Source: Sepioteuthis lessoniana (taxonomy: Eukaryota > Mollusca > Cephalopoda > Myopsida > Loliginidae). From it: a stretch of DNA of 64,000 bases. Position numbers and translations under genes: made by a program. The notes beneath the pieces are model-generated. The model was not told the origin of the DNA, did not search any database, and was given only the letters and a program-made list of their open reading frames with translations. The stretch is taken from assembly GCA_963585895.1 (NCBI GenBank), contig OY757916.1, positions 18,211,129-18,275,128 of the forward strand, in the 5' to 3' direction. How positions within the stretch are numbered: the first letter of the stretch is position 1; each line of letters opens with the position of its first letter. This document shows positions 33,701-44,302 of this stretch, in pieces.

Positions 33701-34270
33701 GCCCAGTCAGCTGGGGCTATAGAATACACTGACTGCACCTCTGCAGAGGGGTAAGACCCCCCCCCTAACGAGTGTCCTGGATATGACACTAAACAATCTG
33801 ATGGTGAGGTTCCAGCAGTGCTGGAGCTTTGGGGAATGCGGAGTAGCCCTTCATTGCCATCGTTTCCAGGTCCACTCTGGCCCGGAGTGGTAGCACCTGA
33901 TAGGGCCCTATCTATGGGTTAAATAGAACTAACAGCATACTTATGCTAAAAGGAATTGAATAAACTGAATAGCTTGAAATAGAAACGTTTTTGACTATTA
34001 AACCGTACTTACACTTAAACTGTGTGCTTATGCTTAACTGAATTATTTCAAATAGAACTGTTTTTCTACATTAAAACTGTATTTACACTTAACTGAATTA
34101 TTACATATAACTGCTTGAATAGTTTGAAATGGAAATGTTTTTGACAATTAAACTGTGTACTTAAGCTAAACTGAACTGTTTTCAATAGAACAGATTATTT
34201 ACATAAAAATGGATTTGGCGTTAAATAACCTACATTGATATGTTGATATGCCATAAAACCAAACAAACCA
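33701..34270 (+). repeat. Element D, reference-quality copy
   Basis: Core 33701-33920 shows five self-complementary blocks: CCCAG..CTGGG (33702-33715), CCTCTGCAGAGG (33738-33749), TCCAG..CTGGA (33811-33825), CCACTC..GAGTGG (33872-33890) and GATAGGGCCCTATC (33899-33912). CTATGGGTTAAATAG follows, then a degenerate tail of AACTGAATTATT- and AACTGTTTTT-type units, then GATTTGGCGTTAAATAACC and ATATGCCATAAAACC. No ORF and no clear tRNA head. Probably a non-coding retroposon; class unknown. Confidence 0.75.
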
Positions 34271-34283
34271 AACCAAACCAAAC

Positions 34284-34530
34284 TTGGTTAACTCTTAAGT
34301 TGAGTTTAACAGGTGTTAATTCAGCGTTTTCCTTCTACCAAACGTGTTGCCTAACGAAAGTTAAAGAATCCAATCTGCCCAACTATTTACCCATAGCTAA
34401 AAGGAGAATAATACCTTTCCCAAGAATATTAGTGTTATGTGAAATGCTATCAGTTTCGTCTAGGATTTGAACTCGTCTCGACGTGTCCATTTCCAGCGAC
34501 TATAACCATTACATTTCGGGCACTTCGTTC
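34284..34530 (-). mobile_element. SINE A, diverged
   Basis: Inverted body (AGTTGAGTTTAACAGGTGTT), CTATTTACCCATAGCTA, ACCTTTCCCAAGAATATTAG, then GATTTGAACTCGTCTCG and ACTATAACCATTACAT. Confidence 0.75.
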
Positions 34531-34534
34531 ACCT

Positions 34535-34672
34535 AGTCGGGATAAGGGAGTTCATACCTTTCCCCATGGTATTGATTCGAACGTGAATGTAATTGCCCGA
34601 TCGGAATTCCAATTCGCCTACTACGATGTCGCAGTCTAGCACGTTATCCATCACGCTACGGGGACTCTCCTA
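34535..34672 (-). mobile_element. SINE B 5' half
   Basis: GGATAAGGGAGTTCATACC, CGAACGTGAATGTAATTGCC, then the degraded tRNA-like head ending ACGGGGACTC. Confidence 0.65.
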
Positions 34673-34949
34673 ATGGTAGATTTACATACAAGGCTCTAAG
34701 ATAAATCGTCAAGGCCAGTGCTTCTCAAACTATCTGGTATCGTTTACCGGCAAGATATTTCGCCAATGAGCCACGTATTTGTAGGAAGTGAATTTGTACT
34801 TAGCTTTCATTTCCGACCAACCTCCACGTATTTCTATCTGTCGCGTTGAATCACAACATGGAAAAAAATAATATTCCACTATGCAGAAAGATTTTAAACA
34901 TTTTCATTTTTACATTACATGTTGTATATATTATGATAATCTTTGCCCT

Positions 34950-35370
34950 GTCGGCTGTAGTGGCTGTAGAATACCCCGACTACAACGTACAGTTAAGAAC
35001 CCCAATGAGTGTCCAGAAATGACACTAAACAATGTAATGGTGAGGTTCCAGTAATGTTGGAGGTTTAGGGAATGCAGAGAACCCCTTCATTGGCATCGCT
35101 CCCTGGTTAACTCTGGCCCGGTGATGTTCCAGTAATGCTGGAGCTTGAGGGAATACGAATCACTCCTTCATTTCCATCGCTCCCGGGGCAACTCTGGCTT
35201 GGAGTTGTAGCACCTGATAGGGTCTTATCTATGAGTCAAATAGAACTAAAATGCGTAAGTATGCTAAATTGAATTGTTTGAAATAAAACGGCTTATTTTT
35301 ATAAAAATTGATTTGGCATTGAATAACCTACAAAGGTTGATATGCCATAAAAACCAACCAACCAACCTAT
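34950..35370 (+). repeat. Element D with partial repeat of its core
   Basis: First core ends near 35120 at CTCTGGCCCGGTGATG. A second piece (GATGTTCCAGTAATGCTGGA ...) repeats the last part, followed by a short tail and the 3' hairpin (TGGCAT 35314, AACCT 35325, AGGTT 35334, ATGCCA 35342). Confidence 0.75.
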
Positions 35371-35799
35371 GATAATTTGAAACTGAAAACTTGCTGCATA
35401 CCGCTTTTCGATGACTTGTGTACGCGTACCATGACTTTGAAGAGATGGAATGGAAATGTTGTATCATATTTATTAGACTTTCAAATGTGACTTCAACAGA
35501 ATTATCTACGAGTACTGATTGGTATCGCTGCTGACAGTCTGATTTTGTAGGTAGACTGTGGAAGGCTTGTGGTCAGTGTATATTACTGCACGTTCACATT
35601 AGAAAATGTGGCGAAAGAGAACCAAATAAATTTCTGTGGGATGTAGAATATCTGATTTGAACCCGAAAAAATTTCTTTGAGAAAAATCCTGTTTGCACAG
35701 GTTCTCAGTTATTCCAGCTCATCAGATGAGCACAGCTTGACGAAGTACATTGTTCTGTTAAACTCCACTATCTATGTACTGTTTTGAATGAATTAGCGA
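35371..35799. other. No feature recognised
   Basis: A weak LINE-R-like patch near 35612 (CATTAGAAAATGTGGC) is too short to call. Confidence 0.4.
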
Positions 35800-36239
35800 A
35801 GGCATGGACAGCAATCGGTTGGCTATTGGTCATATAGAAGTCAGACCTATCCGATAAAATAAAATGCAGTCGTATCCATACAACTGTATGGATGTACTAC
35901 TTACTCGCCGACAAAGTGTAGAGAGAAAAAGCTTGACAGCAATAATACAAGGATGCTAAGAGCTATGTTAGATAAATACTAAAAGCAACAACCTACAAAA
36001 CAACAGTTGTACGGCCACCATCCACTCATCTTAAAGATCATCCAAATAAGACGGAGAAGACATGTCAGAAACTGCTAGAGGAGCAATGACGAACTCGTAA
36101 GCGATGTTCTCGAAAGGACCCCTTCACAAGGACGTGCAAGTGTACGACGACCAGCGACAACTTTTCTACAATAGCTCTGTACGAACACAGGATGTAGTTT
36201 GGAAGACCTGCCGAAAGCGATGGATGATAGAGAAGTATG

Positions 36240-36293
<54 letters not shown>

Positions 36294-36352
36294 GTGATTT
36301 AGGGAAACCAGTGCTTGCAGCATAGCACGACTTGAGGATGATGATGATTATT
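35800..36352 (+). mobile_element. RTE-like LINE with GA repeat grown in its codons
   Basis: Plus strand encodes, with stops, MLRAML.KY, QQPTKQQLYGHHP, IQIRRRRHVRNC, NDELVSDVLERTPSQGRASV and LPKAMDDREVWRERERERER, after which DLRMMMI and GATGATGATGATTATT form the tail. A (GA)n tract at 36241-36291 replaces the normal codons after WRER. Diverged from the other RTE copies. Confidence 0.75.
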
Positions 36353-38398
36353 ATTATTTAACTTAAAAATTTTCTCTATAACACTCCTCCCTCTGATGGC
36401 GACGAGGATCTGAACTCTCAACATAAAAATAGTCAGACATGATGCCACAATACCAGAACATTCAGTGTAAATCACTGGTAATAGATCTACAGGACTAGCT
36501 TACTAATCACTCGTCCATGGAAGGGTTAAATTTATTTGACAGGTACGTGTCATGTGCTAAGCATTATGGAAGAAACATAGATCTGAATAAAATTTATGTG
36601 TAGATGTATGCATTTATGTACATGTATGCATGTGTACACATGTCTGCATGTGTGTTGGATATTGACTTGAAGATCCTTTTTGATATGCCTCGTAAATAGT
36701 GTAGTGACATGCTAGAAAGAAATTAGATGCCACAACAAAAAAAGAGTAAACATGAAATTGACCTTTTTCCTCAAGTAAATAGGACGCAGGTATTCCTCAG
36801 CGAAAATGCTACGTAAATTGTGTAGGTTGCATGCTAGAAGGAAGTCTTATCATGTGCATTGCGTGGGTGGCATGCTAGAAGGGAGGTGTTCATGTGCATT
36901 GAGTAGGTGAAAGGTGTGACTACGAGAATTTACATAGGCATCCAGAAAATTATATGAACTGAGGAAGATTTAGATCTGGGCAGAACGAAGAGGAAGTGGT
37001 TTGCAGAAGATCTATACAAGGCTTAGAATATGGCAAATGTATCGCCCATTGTCACGTGGTCTGCCACTGAGAGAAGAGAAATAAGAAATTTCCCCTATCC
37101 TTATGTGTTTGAATTAACAGGCCTCAAAGATTGACCGTTAAAAGAAAAATGAATGAAGGTCAACCCCTCGCGGCCGAAGTAACGAACCCAGTTAGAATGT
37201 AGGTCAAGCTATCTGCACTCCATAACACCAACCGGGTGGATAGAGAAGGGGACATAGAGGTCCGTATAGTAGTCCGAATGAATAGCATGACAGGGGGAGG
37301 TGGAGGAAGAAGAAAGAGGCCAAATGACTGGCCAGAACCCTAAAGCCTGAAGTAGAATCCTTTTCGTCAGAGGAAATAGAAAAAGGAAGAAGTCAGTTTT
37401 TAGGACGGAGGTCACCGTGAAAGGACGTGCGGATCTCATGCCAAAACTCCGGGCGAAGAAACAGAAATAGAGTTCTTGGATAGGAGATAACAGATGCCTT
37501 CAAGCTGAGCTCTACAGAATCCCGCTAATCCGTTAAAGAAAATACTCTGCGAAGAAACCCGTCGAAGAAGCTAAGTAAACCTTAAAACCGTTTTCTCCCT
37601 CCACTCTTCCTAAGTATTACAATTGTATGCTCTTCCTCTCAATTTAAAGAAAGAAGCATATAGAGAATTATATGCATTAAGAAAAGAAGAGAAATGGAAT
37701 GAAAAGATTCATTTCATAAACTCTAAACATATAAATGGACTTTGCTACCTTTTCAAGGTTCAAGAGAAAAGACAGAAAAGAAACGAAAGAGAGACATTTG
37801 TGTTTAAGTCTTGTCTGCTGGTAACATAGCCGGCATCTTAAATATCTGTTTGGCCTGCACGTATTAAAAACCTTGTTATATTTTAAATGTCCCCTCATGT
37901 CGAAATTTATTCGTTGTATTGTTTGCCTATCGAGTTGCCATCTTTTGCATGTTCCTTTTCAGCTTCATTTCATCTCAATTTATTCACGCTAAATGTCTTA
38001 TTCGCCTTTAAAAACATTACACGGGAATTTGAAATTGTCGACTACGATAAATGATAATATTATATCTAAACCTAGAGGTTCATGTCTTCCGTTAGCCTAG
38101 TGGGTAGGAAGACGAAGTGGCCTGGTGGGTGTATGTAACGTGAAATTTGGAAACCCCTTGCCAGCGGCGGTCAGTCTAGCTCAAAATTAACTCCCACATT
38201 ATCTGCCAGTTCCCATGTGCCCGAAGAAGGAATCTTAACTGGGGCTTATTTTGCGAGGGATCAAGCGCCAGACTGCCCCGACTTCACACGTGCGAAAAAT
38301 AAACTCCCGTCCTGGGATAAATATTTTAGGCACCGTCACACCTATAAAAGGTTTATTCTGGGTATGATTTTAAAATGCATCCGCTGATGGGATAAGAT
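36353..38398. other. About 2 kb with nothing recognised
   Basis: Includes a few ~50-bp repeats of GCATGCTAGAAGGAAG type at 36700-36900 and a purine-rich patch at 37200-37440. No ORF here shows a domain. A tRNA-like GTTAGCCTAGTGGGTAGG at 38092 lacks a box B. Confidence 0.4.
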
Positions 38399-38500
38399 TG
38401 TGATATCTGGGGCGTGTGAAGTCTCCATTCTTTGTCATTACCTGCAGGTCTACTCTGACCTGGAGTTGTCGTACCTGTTAGAGTGTCATCTGTGAATCAA
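38399..38500 (+). repeat. Element D core scrap
   Basis: GTCTACTCTGACCTGGAGTT then GTACCTGTTAGAGTGTCATC match the core end. Confidence 0.6.
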
Positions 38501-38554
38501 AAACGTGTTTTAAGAAATAATTCAAATGATACAACGGCGTGCAAATTATTTATG

Positions 38555-39715
38555 TTTGTTGGTTAGTTTGCTTGGGTTTTATGGCATGTCAACCTTTGGA
38601 GGTTATTTAATGCCAAATTAGTTTTTATACAAATAAACAGTTCTATTTCAAACAATTCAGTTTAGCATAAGTACACGGTTTGTCAAAAACATTTCTATTT
38701 CAAGATATTCACTTTAGTCAAACACTTCTATTTTAACCAATTCAGTTTACTATAAGGATAGATTTTGTTTACACACAGTTAAATGTCAAAACAGTTCTAT
38801 TTTAAGCAATTCAGTTTAGCGTAAGTACAGTTTCAATGTCAAAAACAATTCCATTTCAAACAATTCAGTTTTGCATAGAAAAACAGTTCTAATTCAAACA
38901 ATTCAGTTTATCATACGTGCGCAGTTTAGTTCTATTTAACTCATAGATAGGGCCCTATTAGATGCTATCACTACGAGCCTGAGTGGACCTGGCAGCGATG
39001 GAGATGAAGGAGTGCTTCGTATTCCTCAAAGCTCCGGCATTACTTGAACATCAGTTTATTTAATGTCATGTCCAGGACACTCGTCGCAAGGGAGTCTTAC
39101 CCCTCTGCAGAGATGCACTTATGAAGCATATCCAGATATGGATATGTGAAACGTACATAGAATGTTCATAACATATATACATAGAACATAGGAATCCCGA
39201 AACACGAAAAACACTTACGACTTCTTAGTTCAGGTACGAAACTTTTTATTACCTTTGAGTCTAAAGGTTTTTCGACATAAGGGGAGAGATATACATTCTT
39301 TCTATTCTGGCTTTTCCATGTGCCCCCCAACACGTATGGCACCCGCCACAAGGCCACTGCGACCTAGCAAAAATCACCCTTCTTCTTTGGACCGAGAGAC
39401 TCAAATCAACTCCTGACTTTTTCAAAATCACCAAAATCTTCTGCGCGCGCTTCCGGTGCATGACGTCATTCTCATCCACTGGTCAATTTTTTCTATCTGG
39501 GATTTTTATTTTGACATCTATGAACGACACATCCTCCCTGCGCGCGCGTTAACACCTTTGCTCAAGTTTGCACCTAACTAACCCATGCACTGAGCCTGAA
39601 AGGTTTTCAGTCTAACTAAACCCAAAAGCAAGATATATAAAACGAAATCCCTCTGCCATTATATTACACTTGGTATATTCTACGGTCCCAGCCGATTTGG
39701 CAACAAATTATTTAT
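38555..39715 (-). repeat. Element D split by an LTR
   Basis: On plus: hairpin tail (TTTTATGGCATGTCAACC), units of AAACAATTCAGTTTAGCATA, core ATAGGGCCCTATTAGATGCT to CTCTGCAGAGATGCACTT (39120). After the LTR the core resumes CACTTGGTATATTCTACGG. Confidence 0.8.
39121..39666 (-). mobile_element. Solo LTR, family 2, copy 1
   Basis: Flanked by CACTT (39116-39120, 39667-39671). On minus: a TATA-like TTATATATCTTGC near the start, TGACGTCA (39461-39468), GCGCGCGCGT, and AATAAAAAGTTTCGTACC. No coding region. About 546 bp. Confidence 0.7.
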
Positions 39716-39774
39716 ATTAGTTTGGAATACTTCAAACCATATTATTGTGTACAAAAAAGTAATATTATCGAATA

Positions 39775-41345
39775 TAGTTCAATCGGCTGGGGATGTAGTA
39801 TACACCGAATGCATTTCTGCAAAGGGGTAAGTCTCTTATAAGTGTCCTAGATATAACATTAAACAATCTGATGGTAATACTGGAGATTAAAAGAGTGCGG
39901 AGTACCCCTTCATTGCTATCATTCCCAGATCTACTCAGGCCTGAAGTGGTTGAACCTGAAAGGTTCCTATCTATGGGTCAAATAGAACTGTTTGACATTT
40001 AAACTGAGAGCAAAAATTGACTTAAGCTAAATTGAATTGTTAGAAATCGATCTGTTTCAACATTTAATTGTGCGTCAAGAAATGACTGATGTTTAAATGA
40101 AATATTTGAGATACACGGCAATACTTGGAACCATTTACCTTTGTGGTTTTATGCTAAACTGAGTTGTTAGAAATAGAACTGTTTGATCATTTAACTGTGT
40201 GTAAGCAAACGACTGATGTTTAATTGAATTGTTAATGATACATAGCAATACTTTTAACTTTGATTTATGCTAAATTCAATTGTTAGTAATTGTACCGTGT
40301 GATCAGTTAACTGTGTTTATCTACAAAATGTGTTTACAAATTTACCTTTGTGGTCTTATGCTAAACTGAATTGTTAGAAATAGAACTGTTTGATCATTTA
40401 ACTGTGTGTAAGCAAACGAATGATGTTTAATTGAATTGTTAATGATACATAACAATACTTTTAACTTTGATTTATGCTAAATTCAATTGTTAGTAATTGT
40501 ACCTTGTGATCAGTTAACTGTGTTTATCTACAAAATGTGTTTGCAAATTTACCTTTGTGGTCTTATGCTAAACTGAATTGTTAGAAATAGAACTGTTTGA
40601 TCATTTAACTGTGTGTAAGCAAACGAATGATGTTTAATTGAATTGTTAATGATACATAGCAATACTTTTAACTTTGATTTATGCTAAATTCAATTGTTAG
40701 TAATTGTACCGTGTGATCAGTTAACTGTGTTTATCTACAAAATGTGTTTACAAATTTACCTTTGTGGTCTTATGCCAAACTGAATTGTTAGAAATAGAAC
40801 TGTTTGATCATTTAACTGTGTGTAAGCAAACGAATGATGTTTAATTGAATTGTTAATGATACATAGCAATACTTTTAACTTTGATTTATGCTAAATTCAA
40901 TTGTTAGTAATTGTACCGTGTGATCAGTTAACTGTGTTTATCTACAAAATGTGTTTACAAATTTACCTTTGTGGTCTTATGCCAAACTGAATTGTTAGAA
41001 ATAGAACTGTTTGATCATTTAACTGTGTGTAAGCAAACGAATGATGTTTAATTGAATTGTTAATGATACATAGCAATACTTTTAACTTTGATTTATGCTA
41101 AATTCAATTGTTAGTAATTGTACCGTGTGATCAGTTAACTGTGTTTATCTACAAAATGTGTTTACAAATTTACCTTTGGGGTCTTATGCTAAACTGAATT
41201 GTTAGAAATAGAACTGTTTGATCAGTTAACTGTGTTTATCTACAAAATGTGTTTACAATTTATAGATTTAATATAATGTAAAAACAGGATTTGACATAAG
41301 ATAACCAACAATGGTTGATATGCCATAAATGCAAAGCAAACTAAA
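39775..41345 (+). repeat. Element D with satellite-expanded tail
   Basis: Core 39775-39985 (AATCGGCTGGGG, GGTTCCTATCTATGGGTC). The tail is occupied by a 207-bp array, and the element ends TTGACATAAGATAACC, ATGGTTGATATGCCATAA at 41336. Confidence 0.8.
40144..41270. repeat. Satellite array, 207 bp x about 5.4
   Basis: TGGTCTTATG or its variant starts at 40144, 40351, 40558, 40765, 40972 and 41179, spaced exactly 207 bp. Later units differ by only a few bases; the first is more diverged and the last is partial. Each unit holds two related halves (AACTGAATTGTTAGAAATAG and AAATTCAATTGTTAGTAATT). Confidence 0.95.
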
Positions 41346-41914
41346 CTTCTTATAAAATAAGAATAGTTCCTTGAGACAATACAAGTGTGTACAAAGAATT
41401 GCTTGAAGCTGTGTGTATTTATTGAGGCCCTTCTTCACTGGCAGGATGCAATACAAGATCAATTTTTAAGAGGAGTACAGTTGGTTTGACTAAGGAGTTT
41501 TTTTTTTCTTTTTTTATATTGGATGCCATACCAAGATTAACGAACTCACTCTGCATTATTATATACCCATAGAAAGTGAGAGAGAGAGACTAATCCGATT
41601 CCTAACTTTCATAAGGGTATTATGTGAAATGCAAACAATCTTGTCCTGAATCTGAAGTTGTGATCCTGGGTTAATTTCTAGCTACAAGCGTTATGATTGT
41701 TTTAGGACGATTATCATTAGATACTTTAAACTATATGATTGCTTTAAGGTAAACAGACTGACTTCGGCATTAAATAACCCATCAAGGTTTGATATGCCTA
41801 AAACCAACCATTGAATTTTATTAAAAAAACACTCGCACCGATTTATCATTATTATCTTTTTTAACTTAACTCTAATAATTCCCTTATTTTCTGATTTTGC
41901 TTTGAACAGCCGAC
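41346..41914. other. Diverged SINE scrap and D tail, otherwise nothing
   Basis: 41575-41700 resembles inverted SINE A (AAGGGTATTATGTGAAATGC). 41760-41812 is a D or SINE B tail (TCGGCATTAAATAACCC, GATATGCCTAAAACC). Confidence 0.45.
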
Positions 41915-42275
41915 TGTAAACTTGACTTAAGAACTAAGGTCATGGCTGGCGTGATCAAAGGATTCGTCTGTCATATTCGATAATGATTGAATTAAAGGAA
42001 GTCACGACACATCGCGGAATTTCGTGACTAAGTACACATCGTATAATCATGTGACTAATCATGTAATCATGTGACTTGCATTGTCTGGATTTGTCTAGAT
42101 AATATATAAAGCAACCAATAAGTATTTACTCCAAGCACTTGTGTCCAGCCAGTTCTTCCTTGACTTTTCGTGCGGTCACAGGTGGTCGGGCAATTTGAAA
42201 TATAGAAACGTTAACCTTTTTTTTCAACCTCTCAGCTCATTCAACATCGCAAATAAAAGAGACTGTTTGTAAAGC
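41915..42275 (+). promoter_or_regulatory. Promoter-like or LTR-like block
   Basis: Repeated ATCATGTGAC motifs at 42047-42077, a TATA box AATATATAAAGCAACC near 42101, CCAAT near 42115, and AAATAAAAGAGAC near 42251. This order fits an LTR (promoter then poly(A) signal), but I found no target duplication. No ORF follows. Confidence 0.35.
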
Positions 42276-42295
42276 AATGAAGTATATAAAGAACA

Positions 42296-42539
42296 AGGTG
42301 GGTGTCCTCGTGGTGTAATGGTTAAAGCGATGGACTACGGAATCGTAGTACGCGATTTCGTACTCCAGTCGCGCTATTACGTTCACTTTCGGGCAAATAC
42401 CCTTGGGAAAGGTACGAGCCCCCTTATCCTCCCAGCTATGGGTTAAATAGTACCACTACTGTTCTTCTAGGAGAATGGCTTTGGTATTAAATAACCTGCA
42501 AAGGTTGATATGCCATTAAACAAAGAAACCAAACCAAAC
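42296..42539 (+). mobile_element. SINE B, reference copy with TSD
   Basis: TSD TATAAAGAACA at 42285-42295 and 42540-42550. Head with box A-like TGGTGTAATGGTTAAAG and box B-like region CGTACTCCAGTCGC. Central block ACCCTTGGGAAAGGTACGA ... CAGCTATGGGTTAAATAG shared with SINE A. 3' tail GGTATTAAATAACCTGC, AAGGTTGATATGCCATT shared with D. 244 bp. Confidence 0.95.
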
Positions 42540-42550
42540 TATAAAGAACA

Positions 42551-42954
42551 TATAACACTATTCTTTAAGACATGGTACACTTTTATTTCAAAACATTCTT
42601 AGATGTTCAAATTGAACCAATAATCAAATGGTTTTGTTCTTTCAATATTAACATAGCAGAATATAATTTGCTTAAAGACGATTATTTATGAACGAACACA
42701 GATTGTTTCCAGTCAATGTTAAACTAAGTCATTGCTTCATGACACTTATTAAATATTCATAATTATGGAGCGATGTATCACCTGTTGACATATCTCTAAA
42801 ATCCTTGTTGTTTCACACATAATATCCCTCCTTCTGACCTGATTTATAACCCAATGTTGGATTCACTAAGCTGTGCTTACTATGGGCCATATCCAGAAGT
42901 CTGTGGTACCCAATTAAAATCAGACTTAATTATCTGCTAGCCAATCCTTGTTTT
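42551..42954. other. No feature recognised
   Basis: AT-rich, no repeat identified. Confidence 0.45.
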
Positions 42955-43255
42955 GATTTTGTTTACTTGTTTCATGGTATATCAAATCCTTATGGGTTAT
43001 TTAATGCCAAAATATGGTTCAATTCTAAAGAGTTAATTACAATCCTAACAATTTTTTCAATATTCAAAACTATACTTTATTTGTCTATATTCATTTCCGT
43101 GCAAAAAAGTTGTAAGTATTCCTATATAATACGAATAATATATACACAATTATATGCTTTCCAGTATTCTTATATAATACTAATAGTTTATACAAAATTA
43201 TATAGGTTAAAGTATTCCTATCTAATATGAATTATCTATTCACAGTTATATAAAG
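42955..43255 (-). repeat. D tail fragment with ~65-bp units
   Basis: Starts with the hairpin tail (TTCATGGTATATCAAATCC, TTATTTAATGCCAAAATATG), then units of AGTATTCCTATATAATACGA type. Confidence 0.6.
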
Positions 43256-43259
43256 TAAT

Positions 43260-43935
43260 TAAAGTTGGCGACATTCTGAGGTGTACGAGAAGGTGCTGCT
43301 CCATACCCTGGATTGCTCCACTTTACCCTTGATCTGTACCTTACAATACTGAGTGATAAACAAGATGGCATCAAGTACCATTTTTGAGTCTTTGGTATGA
43401 CTCGACCTGGAATTGAACCCCGGTCTCCCAGACTCTACTCATTAGCCCTATGGCTATATCATCATCATCATCATGCTATCAGCACGGATCTCCCTGATCC
43501 CCTTCCCCCACCTCTCTCTATCGTCTATCACTTCCGGTAAGTCTTCAGGGCTACATCCTGTATCAGCACAGAGCTGTTGTATGTAGGTCCTAGCTGGACG
43601 TCCAGCCTTTGCTCGTCCATGTCAGGGGGTCCACAGGAGTATGTCACTTATGAGTTATTCTCGACTTCTCTAGCAGTGTCCAGCATGTCTGGTTCTTCTA
43701 AATTGGATAGTTTTTGTGATGGGTGGTAAGTGGCCGTGCTGCTGCTGCTGCTTTGTGGGGTGCTGCCTCTAGGACTTGTTCAATATTGATCGCAGCATTC
43801 TTGTGGAGTTGCCGCCAAGCTTCTTCTCCATGCGTTTTGTTAGCATCGATGTAGTGTATCCACACAGTAGTATCGACACGACCACTGCTTGAAAAAAAAA
43901 AAAACTGCGTTTCATTTTAATGGCTATATAGTTTC
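43260..43935 (-). mobile_element. SINE C split by an RTE
   Basis: Plus strand: TTGCTCCACTTTACCCTTGA, CTTTGGTATGACTCGACCTG and GGAATTGAACCCCGG, then interrupted at ATGGCTATA. Confidence 0.8.
43459..43919 (-). mobile_element. RTE-like LINE 3' end inside SINE C
   Basis: TSD ATGGCTATA at 43450-43458 and 43920-43928. Minus strand codes for KRSFF, LCGYTTSMLTK-like and ELI.DILLWTP.HG pieces with stops, and ends in (ATG)n (CATCATCAT at 43459). 461 bp. Confidence 0.85.
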
Positions 43936-44232
43936 AAATAAATATTCCTTTTTATATAATGATAAGGTTTCAAGTAATTTCTAATAATTATTAGTAGTAA
44001 AGAAATAAAGCTTTAAACCTCTACTCATAATATGAATAATTTGCATACAGTTATATATGAACAAGTATTTTTATGTAGTACAAAATATTTTCAAATATAC
44101 TATTGAGCTGTAAGTAGCAATACCACTCCGAATCATAGTGTACACTGAAGAAGTACTCCACTCTCCCTAGAGTTTCGAAATTAGAGACTGACGATCATGA
44201 TATTAAGTCTCATACCTAGCACACCTTTTTGT
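43936..44232. repeat. Degenerate tail units and D core scrap
   Basis: Units such as GGTTTCAAGTAATTTCTAAT, then 44115-44215 (ATACCACTCCGAATCATAGT) matching an inverted old D core. Confidence 0.45.
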
Positions 44233-44302
44233 TTGGTTGGTTTCATTGTTTAACATATCAACCTTGCTGGGTGATTTAATTCTAAATGTATCCTTGTAGA
44301 GA

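Noticed and set aside
33811-33830. Hammerhead ribozyme in element D (CTGATGG near its hairpins)
   Set aside because: The conserved CUGANGA and GAAA core is not present in the right order.
40144-41270. CRISPR-like array
   Set aside because: Units are adjacent 207-bp satellite repeats with no unique spacers, in an animal genome.
42296-42370. tRNA gene
   Set aside because: Box A and box B-like motifs are there, but the sequence does not fold as a tRNA and continues into the SINE B body; the same applies to SINE A, C and E heads.
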